Below, piece after piece: positions 35,834 to 44,032 of a stretch of 64,000 bases of DNA. Position numbers and translations under genes: made by a program. Each line of letters opens with the position of its first letter. Position 1 is the stretch's first letter. The stretch is from JAPHTQ01 sp050288165 (lineage in GTDB: Bacteria > Pseudomonadota > Gammaproteobacteria > Thiohalomonadales > Thiohalomonadaceae), in NCBI GenBank assembly GCA_050288165.1, contig JBNKDG010000010.1, positions 1 through 64,000 of the forward strand, read 5' to 3'. Under the pieces are notes generated by a model. It worked only from the letters and a program-made list of their open reading frames with translations, made no database searches and was not told where the DNA came from.

Positions 35834-36693
35834 GGTACGCATTCATCGAAGCTCACCGAGACGAGTTCGCAATACATCGCATGTGTCGCGTCCTGCGAGT
35901 CAGTCGTAGTGGTTACTACGACTGGCGATGTCGCAAGCCCTCAATGCGAGCATTAGAGAACGCGACACTAAGCGAAGTGTTGCTCGATATTCATCAAAAG
36001 TCGCGAGAGACTTACGGTGGCCGGAAGTTATGGCGTGAGTTGTTGGCACGTGGCTATCGCTGTGGTCGTCATCGTGCAGAGCGCTTGCGCAGGGCATGCG
36101 GATTGGAATCACGACGAAGGAAGCGATTTAAGCGTGCCTATGAAGCCAAGAAAACAGCGCCCCCGGCACCTAACTTACTCAACCAATGTTTTGTGGCTCA
36201 CAAGCCAGATCAAATCTGGGTGGGTGACATCACCTTTATCCCTACTCGAAGTGGTTGGCTATACCTCGCTGTACTTCTCGACCTTTTCTCAAGAAAGGTC
36301 ATCGGTTGGAGCATGGATAAACGTCCTTCGAGTGAATTGATCTTGAATGCATTGGAAATGGCTGTGCAACGGCGCAACCCTGAGCCGGGCATGCTCCATC
36401 ACTCTGATCAAGGCTCACAATATACTTCGACACGTTACCAGGATAGATTGATTGAACTTGGTGCAACAATCAGCATGAGTCGTAAGGGAAATTGCTTTGA
36501 TAATGCGGTAGCAGAAAGTTTCTTCAGCACACTCAAAGCGGAGCTTGTTCACCACCGAAACTTCAGAAACAGTGAAGAGGCGCGTTCTGAGATATTTGAA
36601 TTTATTGAGGTGTTTTACAATCGCCAGCGACTTCACCAAAATCTCGATTACCATACGCCCGTTCAATATGAGAGGATAATGAAAGTTGCTTAA
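35830..36693 (+). CDS. IS3-family transposase OrfB (DDE integrase domain)
   Basis: The independent start is GTG at 35830, overlapping the orfA stop (GTGA). The rve/DDE core has Asp in VGDITFIP, Asp in HHSDQGSQYTS and Glu in NAVAESFFSTLKAE, with about 35 residues between the last two. All catalytic positions are intact, so the element may be active. Frameshifting at 35794-35800 would give the full OrfAB transposase (35531-36693), while OrfB alone gives 287 residues. The HTH_21 region (YGGRKLWRELLARGYRC) is present. Confidence 0.93.
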   Translation: MRYAFIEAHRDEFAIHRMCRVLRVSRSGYYDWRCRKPSMRALENATLSEVLLDIHQKSRETYGGRKLWRELLARGYRCGRHRAERLRRACGLESRRRKRFKRAYEAKKTAPPAPNLLNQCFVAHKPDQIWVGDITFIPTRSGWLYLAVLLDLFSRKVIGWSMDKRPSSELILNALEMAVQRRNPEPGMLHHSDQGSQYTSTRYQDRLIELGATISMSRKGNCFDNAVAESFFSTLKAELVHHRNFRNSEEARSEIFEFIEVFYNRQRLHQNLDYHTPVQYERIMKVA

Positions 36694-36717
36694 TCCACTG
36701 TCCGTTTTATCGGGGAC

Positions 36718-36792
36718 GCCTCAGATGAAACTTTCTCTAGCACTGAACTCATTGATTCAAAGAAAAAGGTGTCTGAGGGGGTTAAAGGTTGA
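36718..36792 (+). pseudogene. Possible 3' remnant of a gene cut by the IS element
   Basis: Directly after the IS right end a frame reads ASDETFSSTELIDSKKKVSE then GVKG and stop (TGA at 36790-36792). The composition is protein-like, and the stop overlaps the TTG start of the lipoprotein gene (TTGA), as in translationally coupled pairs. No matching 5' part was recognised left of the IS, so the rest may be lost. It is short and could be chance. Confidence 0.3.
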
Positions 36793-37385
36793 ACAGTCTG
36801 TTCATTGATAATACAAAGCCTTCTGGCACATTTTTAATTGCGGCAGTTGTTGGTGTCACTACACTAATCGCATTTTTATCAGGATGCACAGCGCCACATC
36901 TACTGGCAAATTGCATTGACGCGAAGTTTGAAAGAAAGCCTGTAGAAAGAATATTTGCACTGACAATCGAGAATCTTCATACGCATGAGGAAACAACACA
37001 AAATATCACGTGCCAGGGCACCTATTCCGCGCACTGTAGTGAAAGGGGGAATCATTGGGATTGGGTTCAGGTAGAGCCGCCGCCGTACCCAATAGAACTG
37101 GAGCCTGGTAACTACGTTTATGCAAAGCCGCCGAGCTGCTCGAGTTTTGCGAATGATAGTGTGGACGAAAAGCCCTTCAACATAAAACTAACCGATGGCC
37201 GGTTTCTGAGTCTTAAAGTCGTGCGGGTTAAGAATGAAGATAAAGGGATACTAAGCCCCAATGAGTATTTGTATCTCCACGACCCAGATAATGAATATAT
37301 CTATTATATGAATGAGAAGGGCAAAAGCGATAAAACCAGGCCTTATGTTGTCCCACTTGGCTATACGTTCGAAGAGCTTAAATAA
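36789..37385 (+). CDS. Lipoprotein of unknown function
   Basis: 198 residues from a TTG at 36789, supported by GAGGGGG seven bases upstream. A hydrophobic stretch ends in the lipobox LSGC, making Cys33 the lipidation site; the 12 residues before the hydrophobic core are longer than usual. Four to five other cysteines (CIDAK, ITCQG, AHCSERG, PPSCSS) suggest disulfides. No known domain is recognised. It lies 400 bp before the HExxxH protein gene and is AT-richer than core genes. Confidence 0.6.
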   Translation: MNSLFIDNTKPSGTFLIAAVVGVTTLIAFLSGCTAPHLLANCIDAKFERKPVERIFALTIENLHTHEETTQNITCQGTYSAHCSERGNHWDWVQVEPPPYPIELEPGNYVYAKPPSCSSFANDSVDEKPFNIKLTDGRFLSLKVVRVKNEDKGILSPNEYLYLHDPDNEYIYYMNEKGKSDKTRPYVVPLGYTFEELK

Positions 37386-37643
37386 GTTTTGCCAGTAATA
37401 AGTGCAATGAAAAGGGCCGCCCCATTCTTTTGCGCAGGATCTATGCCTCTGGTGTTAATCCTGATTTTTGATTGTTGTTAAATTGAATTCCAGGATTTCT
37501 CCATACTTTCTCCATATTCTTCCGCTGGGATTAGAGAAATAGTCGCAAAATGCTGTGCCAGGTCAGGCCGGATGAAACTTTTTTGGCGAAGTTAGCCTTT
37601 TCCACTTACACTGAAACTTAAATAATTGTGGAGGAGAGGAAAG

Positions 37644-38858
37644 GTGAAGCTGTCAGTATCCGTGATCTGCCTGATCGCCCTTAACTCGATCCCGGTTCAT
37701 GCGGAAACTGGTAATTGGCATTACTATGTTGGAGCGGGTGCGCCATTTTATAACACCAATGAGCTTTTGAGCGAAAGTATGATATCGCTCAACAAGGCCG
37801 CCATTTACGGGCTTCGTGGTTTTGATGAAAAAATAGACAAAGATGCGAATCCTCGACTATCGGCAGGATACCGTATCGCACGTCTGCTAGGGGTTGATTT
37901 CCCGGTTTCCCTGTATGCCGCAGAGATTTCTCACGAGATCTTTGGCCATGGCTTCCCCTCTGCGAATTACGGCGGGAGCATAGATGACATCTACATCGAT
38001 TTTCCACCTATACCCTACAACTTGAACTATGCCTCTCACACGTCCACCAGTGGAGAGAATGTGCCGGCTGATATCTATGAGGAGTGGTCTAACCATCAAA
38101 AGGCCAATGGTATTCAAGTGGAAAACTCTATGTCCCACCTTATAAAGAATAAATTTTGGCAGGCCAGTACAGTGGACTACGATTTATGCCTTTTACTGCT
38201 CAAGACCACTTATGCACCAGGTTGGTATGTTTTGTTTAAGCCGCCAGAGGCTACGGAGGTAGGAGATGTGGATGCTACCAACGATATCGCAGCGATAGCT
38301 GCCAGGTATTCGAATTTATCGGGTGAACACTACACGGCTGATGATATCCGGGATAGAACCTTTCTCTACAACAGCCTTAACCCCCTGGTTCTCTGGAGCT
38401 GGTATGGTGTCTATAAATACATGGCAACCGGGGAGTCGAGAATTAGGCTGCCTTACATTTCAATTTTTGATATCAAATGGTTGCCGGGAATATCCTACAC
38501 AATCACCGGTTACGGTGAGGAATATCTGTTGAGTAATTACTTCCTGACTGAAGGCGGGAGGTCCGGATCACTCGAGATCGGTTTGGGCAGCGTTGACAAT
38601 GAATACCGAACATCAATGCGGGTTAATAATGTACTGGGTGGCACAGGCTCGAATTTTGAACTCGGGGCAGAACTTCATCATTGGAAGCAGCTGAAAACAG
38701 GGGACGCCGCTTTCCTTGATTTAAACTACTATTTTGATGGTTCAAAATCCAAAGGCATACATATAAAAGCAGGATATAAAGCTTTTGGCTATTTAAGAGG
38801 TTATGGTATTAAAGAGGGCGCAACAATAAGTTTGGGGGCTGTTTACCGCTTTGAATAA
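37644..38858 (+). CDS. Exported protein with HExxxH motif, possibly an outer-membrane protein
   Basis: 404 residues from the GTG at 37644, with GGAGAGG just upstream; the frame opens 18 bp earlier. The signal peptide is KLSVSVICLIALNSIPVHA. His97-Glu98-x3-His102 (HEIFGHGF) recalls HExxH metalloproteases but has one extra residue between the histidines, so catalysis is doubtful. The last 120 residues have alternating polar and hydrophobic strands (SLEIGLGSVDNEYRTSMRV, LDLNYYFDGS) ending YRFE, resembling a small beta-barrel. The gap 37386-37643 shows no gene. Its stop codon lies inside the right copy of the 19-bp repeat. Confidence 0.6.
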   Translation: MKLSVSVICLIALNSIPVHAETGNWHYYVGAGAPFYNTNELLSESMISLNKAAIYGLRGFDEKIDKDANPRLSAGYRIARLLGVDFPVSLYAAEISHEIFGHGFPSANYGGSIDDIYIDFPPIPYNLNYASHTSTSGENVPADIYEEWSNHQKANGIQVENSMSHLIKNKFWQASTVDYDLCLLLLKTTYAPGWYVLFKPPEATEVGDVDATNDIAAIAARYSNLSGEHYTADDIRDRTFLYNSLNPLVLWSWYGVYKYMATGESRIRLPYISIFDIKWLPGISYTITGYGEEYLLSNYFLTEGGRSGSLEIGLGSVDNEYRTSMRVNNVLGGTGSNFELGAELHHWKQLKTGDAAFLDLNYYFDGSKSKGIHIKAGYKAFGYLRGYGIKEGATISLGAVYRFE

Positions 38859-38870
38859 GTGGGGTCAGAT
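38852..38870. repeat. 19-bp direct repeat, right copy
   Basis: TGAATAAGTGGGGTCAGAT, identical to 35451-35469. Its TAA is the stop codon of the exported-protein gene. After it, 38868-38939 encodes a 23-codon frame MRLKPINLSDMEKIYSNSYA that resembles the start of an acetyltransferase and may be a remnant. Confidence 0.8.
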
Positions 38871-38994
38871 GAGACTTAAACCAATAAATTTGTCAGATAT
38901 GGAAAAAATCTATTCAAATTCATACGCACATTCTCAGTGATAGCATCACTGCGGCACCCCTAATACAGCACGCCAGGCCATGGAGGATTAGAAG

Positions 38995-39450
38995 TTGAAT
39001 ATTCGGCCAGCCACAAACGCCGATAGTGATGAGATCAAGGCCGTAGTCTTTGGTGTATTGAAAGAGTATGGATTGCAACTTGATCCGGGGAGTACCGATG
39101 AGGATCTTGATGCCATCGAGGCGCACTATTTTGAGAACGGCGGCTACTTTGGTGTTGTGGAAGAAGCAAATCGCATTGTGGCGACAATTGGCTTGTATCG
39201 CGTTAATAAGACAACCTGTGAGTTAAGAAAGATGTACGCGCTGCCAAATCAGCGGGGCAAAGGGCTGGGCAAAAAACTGATGGAGTTTGCGCTCGCAAAA
39301 GCCAGGGAAATGGGGTTTAAGCGGGTGGTTCTGGAAACAGCTTCGCCGCTAAAAGAAGCCATTGGCCTGTACAGGCGCTTCGGGTTCCAGGAATTCAAGC
39401 CGGAACATATGGCTTCTCGCTGTGACCAGGCAATGGAGTTGGTTCTCTAG
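38995..39450 (+). CDS. GNAT-family N-acetyltransferase
   Basis: 151 residues from a TTG at 38995 with TGGAGGA upstream. The acetyl-CoA loop is NQRGKGLGKKL, preceded by the beta-4 strand CELRKMYALP, and the C-terminal IGLYRRFGFQEF is the usual GNAT motif B. It transfers an acetyl group from acetyl-CoA to an unknown amine. The gene is a likely accessory cargo gene. Confidence 0.85.
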   Translation: MNIRPATNADSDEIKAVVFGVLKEYGLQLDPGSTDEDLDAIEAHYFENGGYFGVVEEANRIVATIGLYRVNKTTCELRKMYALPNQRGKGLGKKLMEFALAKAREMGFKRVVLETASPLKEAIGLYRRFGFQEFKPEHMASRCDQAMELVL

Positions 39451-39500
39451 AAGGTTCCTGGTCTGGTCAAAGATTCTATCCTTGATTTACTTTGATTAGA

Positions 39501-39629
39501 ATGAATGTCGACCCGTGCTGCGATGAGGAGATCATTGTTACCGGGGAAACATGGTCACATTCCTTTACGCTAATACCTCTTCCAACCGAGTACGAATGTC
39601 CTGGCCGTAGAATAACCACAGTTCATTAA
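39501..39629 (+). CDS. Possible 42-residue protein
   Basis: The ATG at 39501 opens a frame MNVDPCCDEEIIVTGETWSH... of 42 codons ending just before the next lipoprotein gene. Composition is protein-like and acidic, but there is no good ribosome-binding site and no family match. The rest of 39451-39640 shows nothing. Confidence 0.2.
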   Translation: MNVDPCCDEEIIVTGETWSHSFTLIPLPTEYECPGRRITTVH

Positions 39630-39640
39630 AGGGTTTATAT

Positions 39641-39826
39641 ATGTATAGGTTGTTAACGCTGGTTCTGTCAGTGATTATTGTTGGGTGCAGCAATAAAGCG
39701 GTGTACGACAATATTCAGCTCAACAATCGCCGGGCATGTAATGACGTTCCCGCGTCACAATATGCAGAGTGTATTGAACGGGTAAGTAAAACCTATGAGG
39801 AATACAAAAGAGATCGTGAAGAGTAA
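39641..39826 (+). CDS. Small lipoprotein of unknown function
   Basis: 61 residues. The signal peptide MYRLLTLVLSVIIVGC ends in a lipobox with Cys16 as the lipid-attachment site. The mature part is 45 residues with two cysteines (RACNDVP, YAECIERV) and a charged tail. It resembles the many small envelope lipoproteins of gammaproteobacteria. The function is unknown. Confidence 0.6.
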   Translation: MYRLLTLVLSVIIVGCSNKAVYDNIQLNNRRACNDVPASQYAECIERVSKTYEEYKRDREE

Positions 39827-39906
39827 TGGATAGATAGTCCGCTATATTCCAGCGGCGGGAACTAAGATAGTGATGCCCGTAACAATAAGCATAAGGTCTA
39901 CTGTGA

Positions 39907-40575
39907 ATGAGCCAGTTTACGCTAATCATTGGTAACAAAAACTACTCCTCCTGGTCGCTGCGCCCGTGGCTGCTGCTTAGGTATTTCGGTATTCCATTCA
40001 AGGAAGTTTACATCCCGCTGTATGGGGAAAGCTCGAAAGAGGCGATGGCGAAGTGGTGTCCGTCTGGGCTAGTGCCAACCTTGAGAGACGGCGATCTGGC
40101 GGTATGGGATTCGCTCTCTATCTGTGAATACCTTAACGAGCTTTTCCCTGAGCACGTCATGTGGCCGAAGGATCGTGAGGCGCGTGCCATGGCTCGCTCG
40201 ATCAGTGCCGAGATGCACTCCGGGTTTTCCGCGTTACGGCGTCTGATGCCGATGAATTGTCGTCTGACTTTCCCCGGTAAAGGGCTGACCGATGAGAGTG
40301 CCGCGGATATCCAGCGTGTTACCGATATCTGGCGTGTGTGCCGGGAAAAATTTGGCGCCGGTGGCCCAATGCTGTTTGGCGAGTTCACTATTGCCGATGC
40401 GATGTTTGCGCCAGTGGCGTTGCGCTTTAAGACCTATGATGTGCAGTTGGACGAGGTTTGTGCTGCCTATGTCTCTGCCATCCGCTCACTTCCGGCAATG
40501 CAGGAGTGGATTATCGGGGCCGAGGTGGAAGAAGAGGTACTTGAGCAGTTTGAGCCTTACCATTCAGAGGGGTAG
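39907..40575 (+). CDS. Glutathione S-transferase-like protein
   Basis: 222 residues. The N-terminal thioredoxin-like domain has YSSWSLRPWLLLRYFGIPF and the glutathione-contact WDSLSICEYLNE, then the helical C-terminal domain with FTIADAMFAPVA. The substrate is unknown. This is the first gene after the accessory segment that looks like ordinary core sequence in base composition. Confidence 0.88.
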   Translation: MSQFTLIIGNKNYSSWSLRPWLLLRYFGIPFKEVYIPLYGESSKEAMAKWCPSGLVPTLRDGDLAVWDSLSICEYLNELFPEHVMWPKDREARAMARSISAEMHSGFSALRRLMPMNCRLTFPGKGLTDESAADIQRVTDIWRVCREKFGAGGPMLFGEFTIADAMFAPVALRFKTYDVQLDEVCAAYVSAIRSLPAMQEWIIGAEVEEEVLEQFEPYHSEG

Positions 40576-40597
40576 CAGCGGGATTTGTCCCAATTGT

Positions 40598-40612
40598 GCT
40601 ATACAATAGGCA
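40598..40612 (+). promoter_or_regulatory. Possible extended -10 promoter of the diguanylate cyclase gene
   Basis: TGCTATACAAT between the GST stop and the cyclase start includes TG-N-TATACA, an extended -10 form. No -35 at proper spacing was found, and the site lies 25 bp before the GTG start. Confidence 0.3.
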
Positions 40613-40631
40613 CAGCCACCGGGGGAATGCC

Positions 40632-41864
40632 GTGAGGTTACGCACCAAACTGACGTTAACGCTATTGGCGACCAGCCTGCTTAGTGCCGCATTCGTCGGC
40701 GGTATCGCCTATTGGTTGCTGATGCGCGATTTCCAGCAGTCTGCACTGGAGCAGGCTTTCAGAAATTTCCAGGCGGATGTCAGCGCTTACCTGCAAACCT
40801 ACGGCAGTTGGGCCGAGGCCGAGCGCCGCGAGCCGTTTCCCCTCTTTGTTCAGCGCCATCGTGCGCAGTTGAGATCGAACCCTCCAACTCCTCTCCAGGA
40901 ACCCCCGTTTCCTAATCGCATCGGGCGAGCACCGTTCCGCTTCCTGCTGCTTGCTCCCGATGGTCATGTGATTAAGGAAGGGGGCGATTATGCGCTGGGT
41001 CAGTCTGTACCGGCTTCAATGTTGAGGACAGCGCGTCCAATCATGCTAAGCGGGAAGGTGGAGGTGTTGGCCGTACCGCTGGGTGAACCGAATCTTACCG
41101 AGGATGATCGGGCCTATCTTGCCGCCATGCGCCGGGCACTCTTTGCGGGCTTTCTGGTAGCCGGTGCATTGGCTGTGCTGTCTGGATTGCTGCTGGGGCG
41201 GCGTATGAGTGCCACGCTGGATGAGCTGGCGACAGCGATTGGTACTATGCGTGCCAAAGGTGCGATACCACAGCAGGTGCCGGTACGTACGCGTGATGAA
41301 ATTGGCACCCTGGCGGACACATTTAATGCCATGAGTAAGGAACTGGCGCAGGCGCACGATGAACTGCGCGAGCAGAGTATTCGTGATCCGCTGACACAGC
41401 TCTATAACCGTCGCTACTTCGCCGAGCAGGCTGCAAAGGTGTATGAGCAGGCGGTGCGTCATAACCGACCGCTGAGCATCATGGTTGGCGACATCGATCA
41501 CTTTAAGTCGATAAACGACCGCTTTACCCACGCGATAGGCGATGCAGTACTCTGCCGAATTGCGGAAATACTGCAGGAAAATACCCGCAAGGGAGACATC
41601 CTGGCGCGGCATGGTGGTGAAGAGTTCGTGATCGCCTTTAGTGAAACGCCGTTGGAGTATGCGGTGGCGCGTTGCAAGGAGTTACGCCGCTGCATCGAGG
41701 CGGAGCCATGGGAGAAAATCCACGAAGGGTTGCGTGTGACCATCAGTATGGGTGTCAGCGGTGGTGAGGGAGCGGACGCCAAAATCGAAACGCTACTGCA
41801 CGAGGCGGATCTGCGTCTTTATGAGGCTAAACGATCTGGGCGAAATCAGGTCGTGAGCGGTTAA
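40632..41864 (+). CDS. Membrane-bound diguanylate cyclase (HAMP-GGDEF)
   Basis: 410 residues from the GTG at 40632 with GGGGG upstream; an ATG 36 bp before lacks support. Two membrane segments (about 10-30, 162-183) bracket a periplasmic domain of about 130 residues, then HAMP and GGDEF. The active site is Gly328-Gly-Glu-Glu-Phe332, and the inhibitory I-site RKGD (319-322) stands exactly five residues upstream. It should make cyclic-di-GMP with product inhibition. With the HD-GYP protein (5330) and the PilZ protein (18335), the window holds synthesis, breakdown and effector elements. The gap 41865-42081 shows no gene. Confidence 0.93.
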   Translation: MRLRTKLTLTLLATSLLSAAFVGGIAYWLLMRDFQQSALEQAFRNFQADVSAYLQTYGSWAEAERREPFPLFVQRHRAQLRSNPPTPLQEPPFPNRIGRAPFRFLLLAPDGHVIKEGGDYALGQSVPASMLRTARPIMLSGKVEVLAVPLGEPNLTEDDRAYLAAMRRALFAGFLVAGALAVLSGLLLGRRMSATLDELATAIGTMRAKGAIPQQVPVRTRDEIGTLADTFNAMSKELAQAHDELREQSIRDPLTQLYNRRYFAEQAAKVYEQAVRHNRPLSIMVGDIDHFKSINDRFTHAIGDAVLCRIAEILQENTRKGDILARHGGEEFVIAFSETPLEYAVARCKELRRCIEAEPWEKIHEGLRVTISMGVSGGEGADAKIETLLHEADLRLYEAKRSGRNQVVSG

Positions 41865-42081
41865 TTTTCTCCACGAAAATTGTCAGAAATCGGGGTGCGG
41901 CATATGCCACACTTTGAGTGCGTCTTATCACCCGTCCGTATCTCCGTCTAATCGATTAACCAATATAAAACAATCACTTCCACGCTGGCCCTGATCTTGC
42001 TGACGATCCGCCGTTGTCTTAACGGTCTCGGTGTCGCTTAGGGGTAGGCGGGCCGGACCCCACTTCCGGAGAGGGGTATTC

Positions 42082-43050
42082 ATGAGCAGTTCCATTCGTC
42101 ACTTCGCACTGGCGAGCCTGTGCGCGGTTTCTTTGTGCGGCCCGTTGCTCGCAGCCGAGCCAATGTGGCTTTCGGAAACCTCACCTCATGCCGGTCACGG
42201 CGGCGGGCACAATCACGGCGGCGCGGTGGATGTGCGTCGAGGTGTATTTTACAAACACTTGTGGCTGCGTCTTGGCGCGACACCAGATGAGGTGGGCTAT
42301 GTAAGTGAGGTGACGTCACTTTCCGAGCTGGAATTGCTCGACACAGAGGGCAAACTCAGCAAAGTACCTTTTGCCCGCGATGATGCGCACGGTTATTACA
42401 ATGTTGAGTTCCCGATGCCCAAGGAGGGCTTTTACAACGCCTACGCGATTCATCAGTGGAACCATGACTCTATACGCGAAATACAGATCGGCAAGGCCGA
42501 AGTGCTGAAGCACAGTTGCCGCGAAGGTCACGATAACGTACAGGAGAAAATGCCCCCCAGATACAACGACACGATTGCACTGGAAATCGTGCGCGAGCGG
42601 CGACCAAAAGAGAATTTTCATACCCGGCTTGGCTATGGCGATATCGCTGAATTTACGGTGATGCATTACGGTCAGCCACTGTATGGCGCGGAAGTCACGC
42701 TGACCAGTGATCAGGGCTGGAGCAAGCAGCTGAAGAGTGACAGTGAGGGGAAGGTGCGTTTCACGATGATTCGTGATTACTTCCCCCCATGGCAGATGTT
42801 TGAAAAGCGCCACGCACAAAGCTATTTGGTCACCACCCAATACACTGTGCCGGAGAAGGCCAAGGCGTATTATCAAACTGTCTATCGAGCGAGTTATGCC
42901 GGTAATTATTACCCCTCACCGAATGATTATGAATCCTATGCCTACGGTCTCTCCTTCGGTCTCCTTGCTCTGGTAGGCAGTAGCCTGGGGATCTATCTGT
43001 TCCGCCGTCGTCGCAACCGTCCGTTCCGTGAGGTGCGCTTTGATGAATAA
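42082..43050 (+). CDS. His-rich, membrane-anchored periplasmic protein, DUF4198-like
   Basis: 322 residues from the ATG at 42082 with GGAGAGGGG upstream; the frame opens 51 bp earlier. The signal peptide ends near LLAAEP. A His-rich stretch follows (HAGHGGGHNHGG, residues 36-47), suited to binding Ni, Cu, Zn or Co. The rest is a beta-rich domain with a Cna-B/Ig-like module (GQPLYGAEVTLTSDQGWSK, DSEGKVRF), and the C-terminus is one membrane helix with a basic tail (FRRRRNR). DUF4198 proteins occur in metal handling. Its stop overlaps the next start by eight bases, so it is the first gene of the five-gene unit. Confidence 0.75.
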   Translation: MSSSIRHFALASLCAVSLCGPLLAAEPMWLSETSPHAGHGGGHNHGGAVDVRRGVFYKHLWLRLGATPDEVGYVSEVTSLSELELLDTEGKLSKVPFARDDAHGYYNVEFPMPKEGFYNAYAIHQWNHDSIREIQIGKAEVLKHSCREGHDNVQEKMPPRYNDTIALEIVRERRPKENFHTRLGYGDIAEFTVMHYGQPLYGAEVTLTSDQGWSKQLKSDSEGKVRFTMIRDYFPPWQMFEKRHAQSYLVTTQYTVPEKAKAYYQTVYRASYAGNYYPSPNDYESYAYGLSFGLLALVGSSLGIYLFRRRRNRPFREVRFDE

Positions 43051-44032
43051 ATTGCGCACGGCGATCAACAACGTCGATCTACGCAGCTTTCGTTTCTGGT
43101 TGCAGTTAGCCTTTTTCGTGCTGTTTGTTTACGGTGGTTACTTCGCTATCAACCTCGGTAACAGTCTGCCGACCTTCTCCTGTGCCTTTAACAATGAAGG
43201 TCGTGGCGGGGTTTGCTTTCTCATGCCGATGCAACACCTGCTGGCGGGCAAGTGGTCTTCGCTGTTCGGATGGGCCGGTATTGGTGTGCTAACAGCGTTC
43301 GGTACGTTTGCACTCTGGTTTATCGTGCTGAACAAGGGGTGGTGCGGCTATGCCTGTCCTCTCGGTACGATTCAGGACTGGATTACTTCAATACGCACTC
43401 GACTCGGTATTCGCTCATCGCGCTACAGCCAGAACCAGTTTCACAACCTCAGCATCATCAAATATGTGCTGCTGGCGCTGACCATTCTGATCCCGCTGGG
43501 GATCGGTGGCGCACTGCTACCGCACAGCATGGGTACACCGTTCTGCGACATCTGTCCGGGGCGGATGATCATCCCGATGTTTACCGGCGATTTTTCACAA
43601 CTGACCATCGACTTCTCCAGTAACAGCGCGATGATCCTGACGGCGCTGGGAATGTTGATCACCGGATTGTTTTTCGCCGGTGCCTTCGTCAAAAAACGCT
43701 TCTTCTGTTTCTTCTGCCCGATGAGTGCATTGCACTACATCTTCTCCAAACCGGCACTGCTTAACCTGAAGAAGGATGGTGACAAGTGTACCCGTTGTGG
43801 TGACTGCTACCGGGTATGCGACATGCAGATCCGCGAGATCGCCGACGATGTGGAGACACCGCGCATCATGAAGGACGACTGCATCCTCTGCTTCAAGTGC
43901 ATCGCTGCCTGTCCTGAGCAGGGCGCACTCAAGGCAACCTTCCTCGGTATTCCGATCTTCGAATCGACTGAGGAAGGCTTCAACAAACGTATGACCAAAG
44001 GAATCAGCAGTGAACGACACGACCAACACTGA
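43043..44032 (+). CDS. NapH/RdxA-like membrane protein with two [4Fe-4S] clusters
   Basis: 329 residues from the ATG at 43043, overlapping the previous stop. Four to five membrane segments carry the NapH-type cysteine motifs WCGYACPLG and FCFFCPMSALH, then a cytoplasmic ferredoxin domain with CTRCGDCYRVC and CILCFKCIAACPEQG, the cysteines for two [4Fe-4S] clusters. Proteins of this class pass electrons between quinol and cytoplasmic or periplasmic partners. The next gene starts inside its 3' end (23-bp overlap), which points to a direct functional link with the dehydratase-type protein and its activator. Confidence 0.9.
   Translation: MNKLRTAINNVDLRSFRFWLQLAFFVLFVYGGYFAINLGNSLPTFSCAFNNEGRGGVCFLMPMQHLLAGKWSSLFGWAGIGVLTAFGTFALWFIVLNKGWCGYACPLGTIQDWITSIRTRLGIRSSRYSQNQFHNLSIIKYVLLALTILIPLGIGGALLPHSMGTPFCDICPGRMIIPMFTGDFSQLTIDFSSNSAMILTALGMLITGLFFAGAFVKKRFFCFFCPMSALHYIFSKPALLNLKKDGDKCTRCGDCYRVCDMQIREIADDVETPRIMKDDCILCFKCIAACPEQGALKATFLGIPIFESTEEGFNKRMTKGISSERHDQH

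Larger units (their letters stand above)
35475..36717 (+). mobile_element. IS3-family insertion sequence
   Basis: The left inverted repeat TGCCCCGGATAAAACGGACA (35475-35494) pairs with TGTCCGTTTTATCGGGGAC at 36699-36717, differing by a one-base gap. Inside are orfA and orfB in the -1 relation typical of IS3 elements. The right end shows CG rather than the usual terminal CA dinucleotide, so the exact tip is uncertain. No clear target duplication is visible at the ends chosen here. The insert separates the HEPN-motif gene from what may be the truncated remnant of another gene. Confidence 0.88.

Noticed and set aside
36824..36845. Sigma-54 promoter (TGGCAC...TTGC)
   Set aside because: TGGCAC and TTGC are eight bases apart instead of five, and the site lies inside the lipoprotein gene.
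34295..39900. A Tn7-type transposon downstream of glmS
   Set aside because: No tnsA-E-like gene, no Tn7 end sequence and no target duplication could be seen. Only the location suggests it.
41914..41942. Sigma-70 promoter for the five-gene redox operon
   Set aside because: TTGAGT is followed at 17 bases by CGTATC, which is too far from TATAAT. No better pair was seen in 41865-42081.
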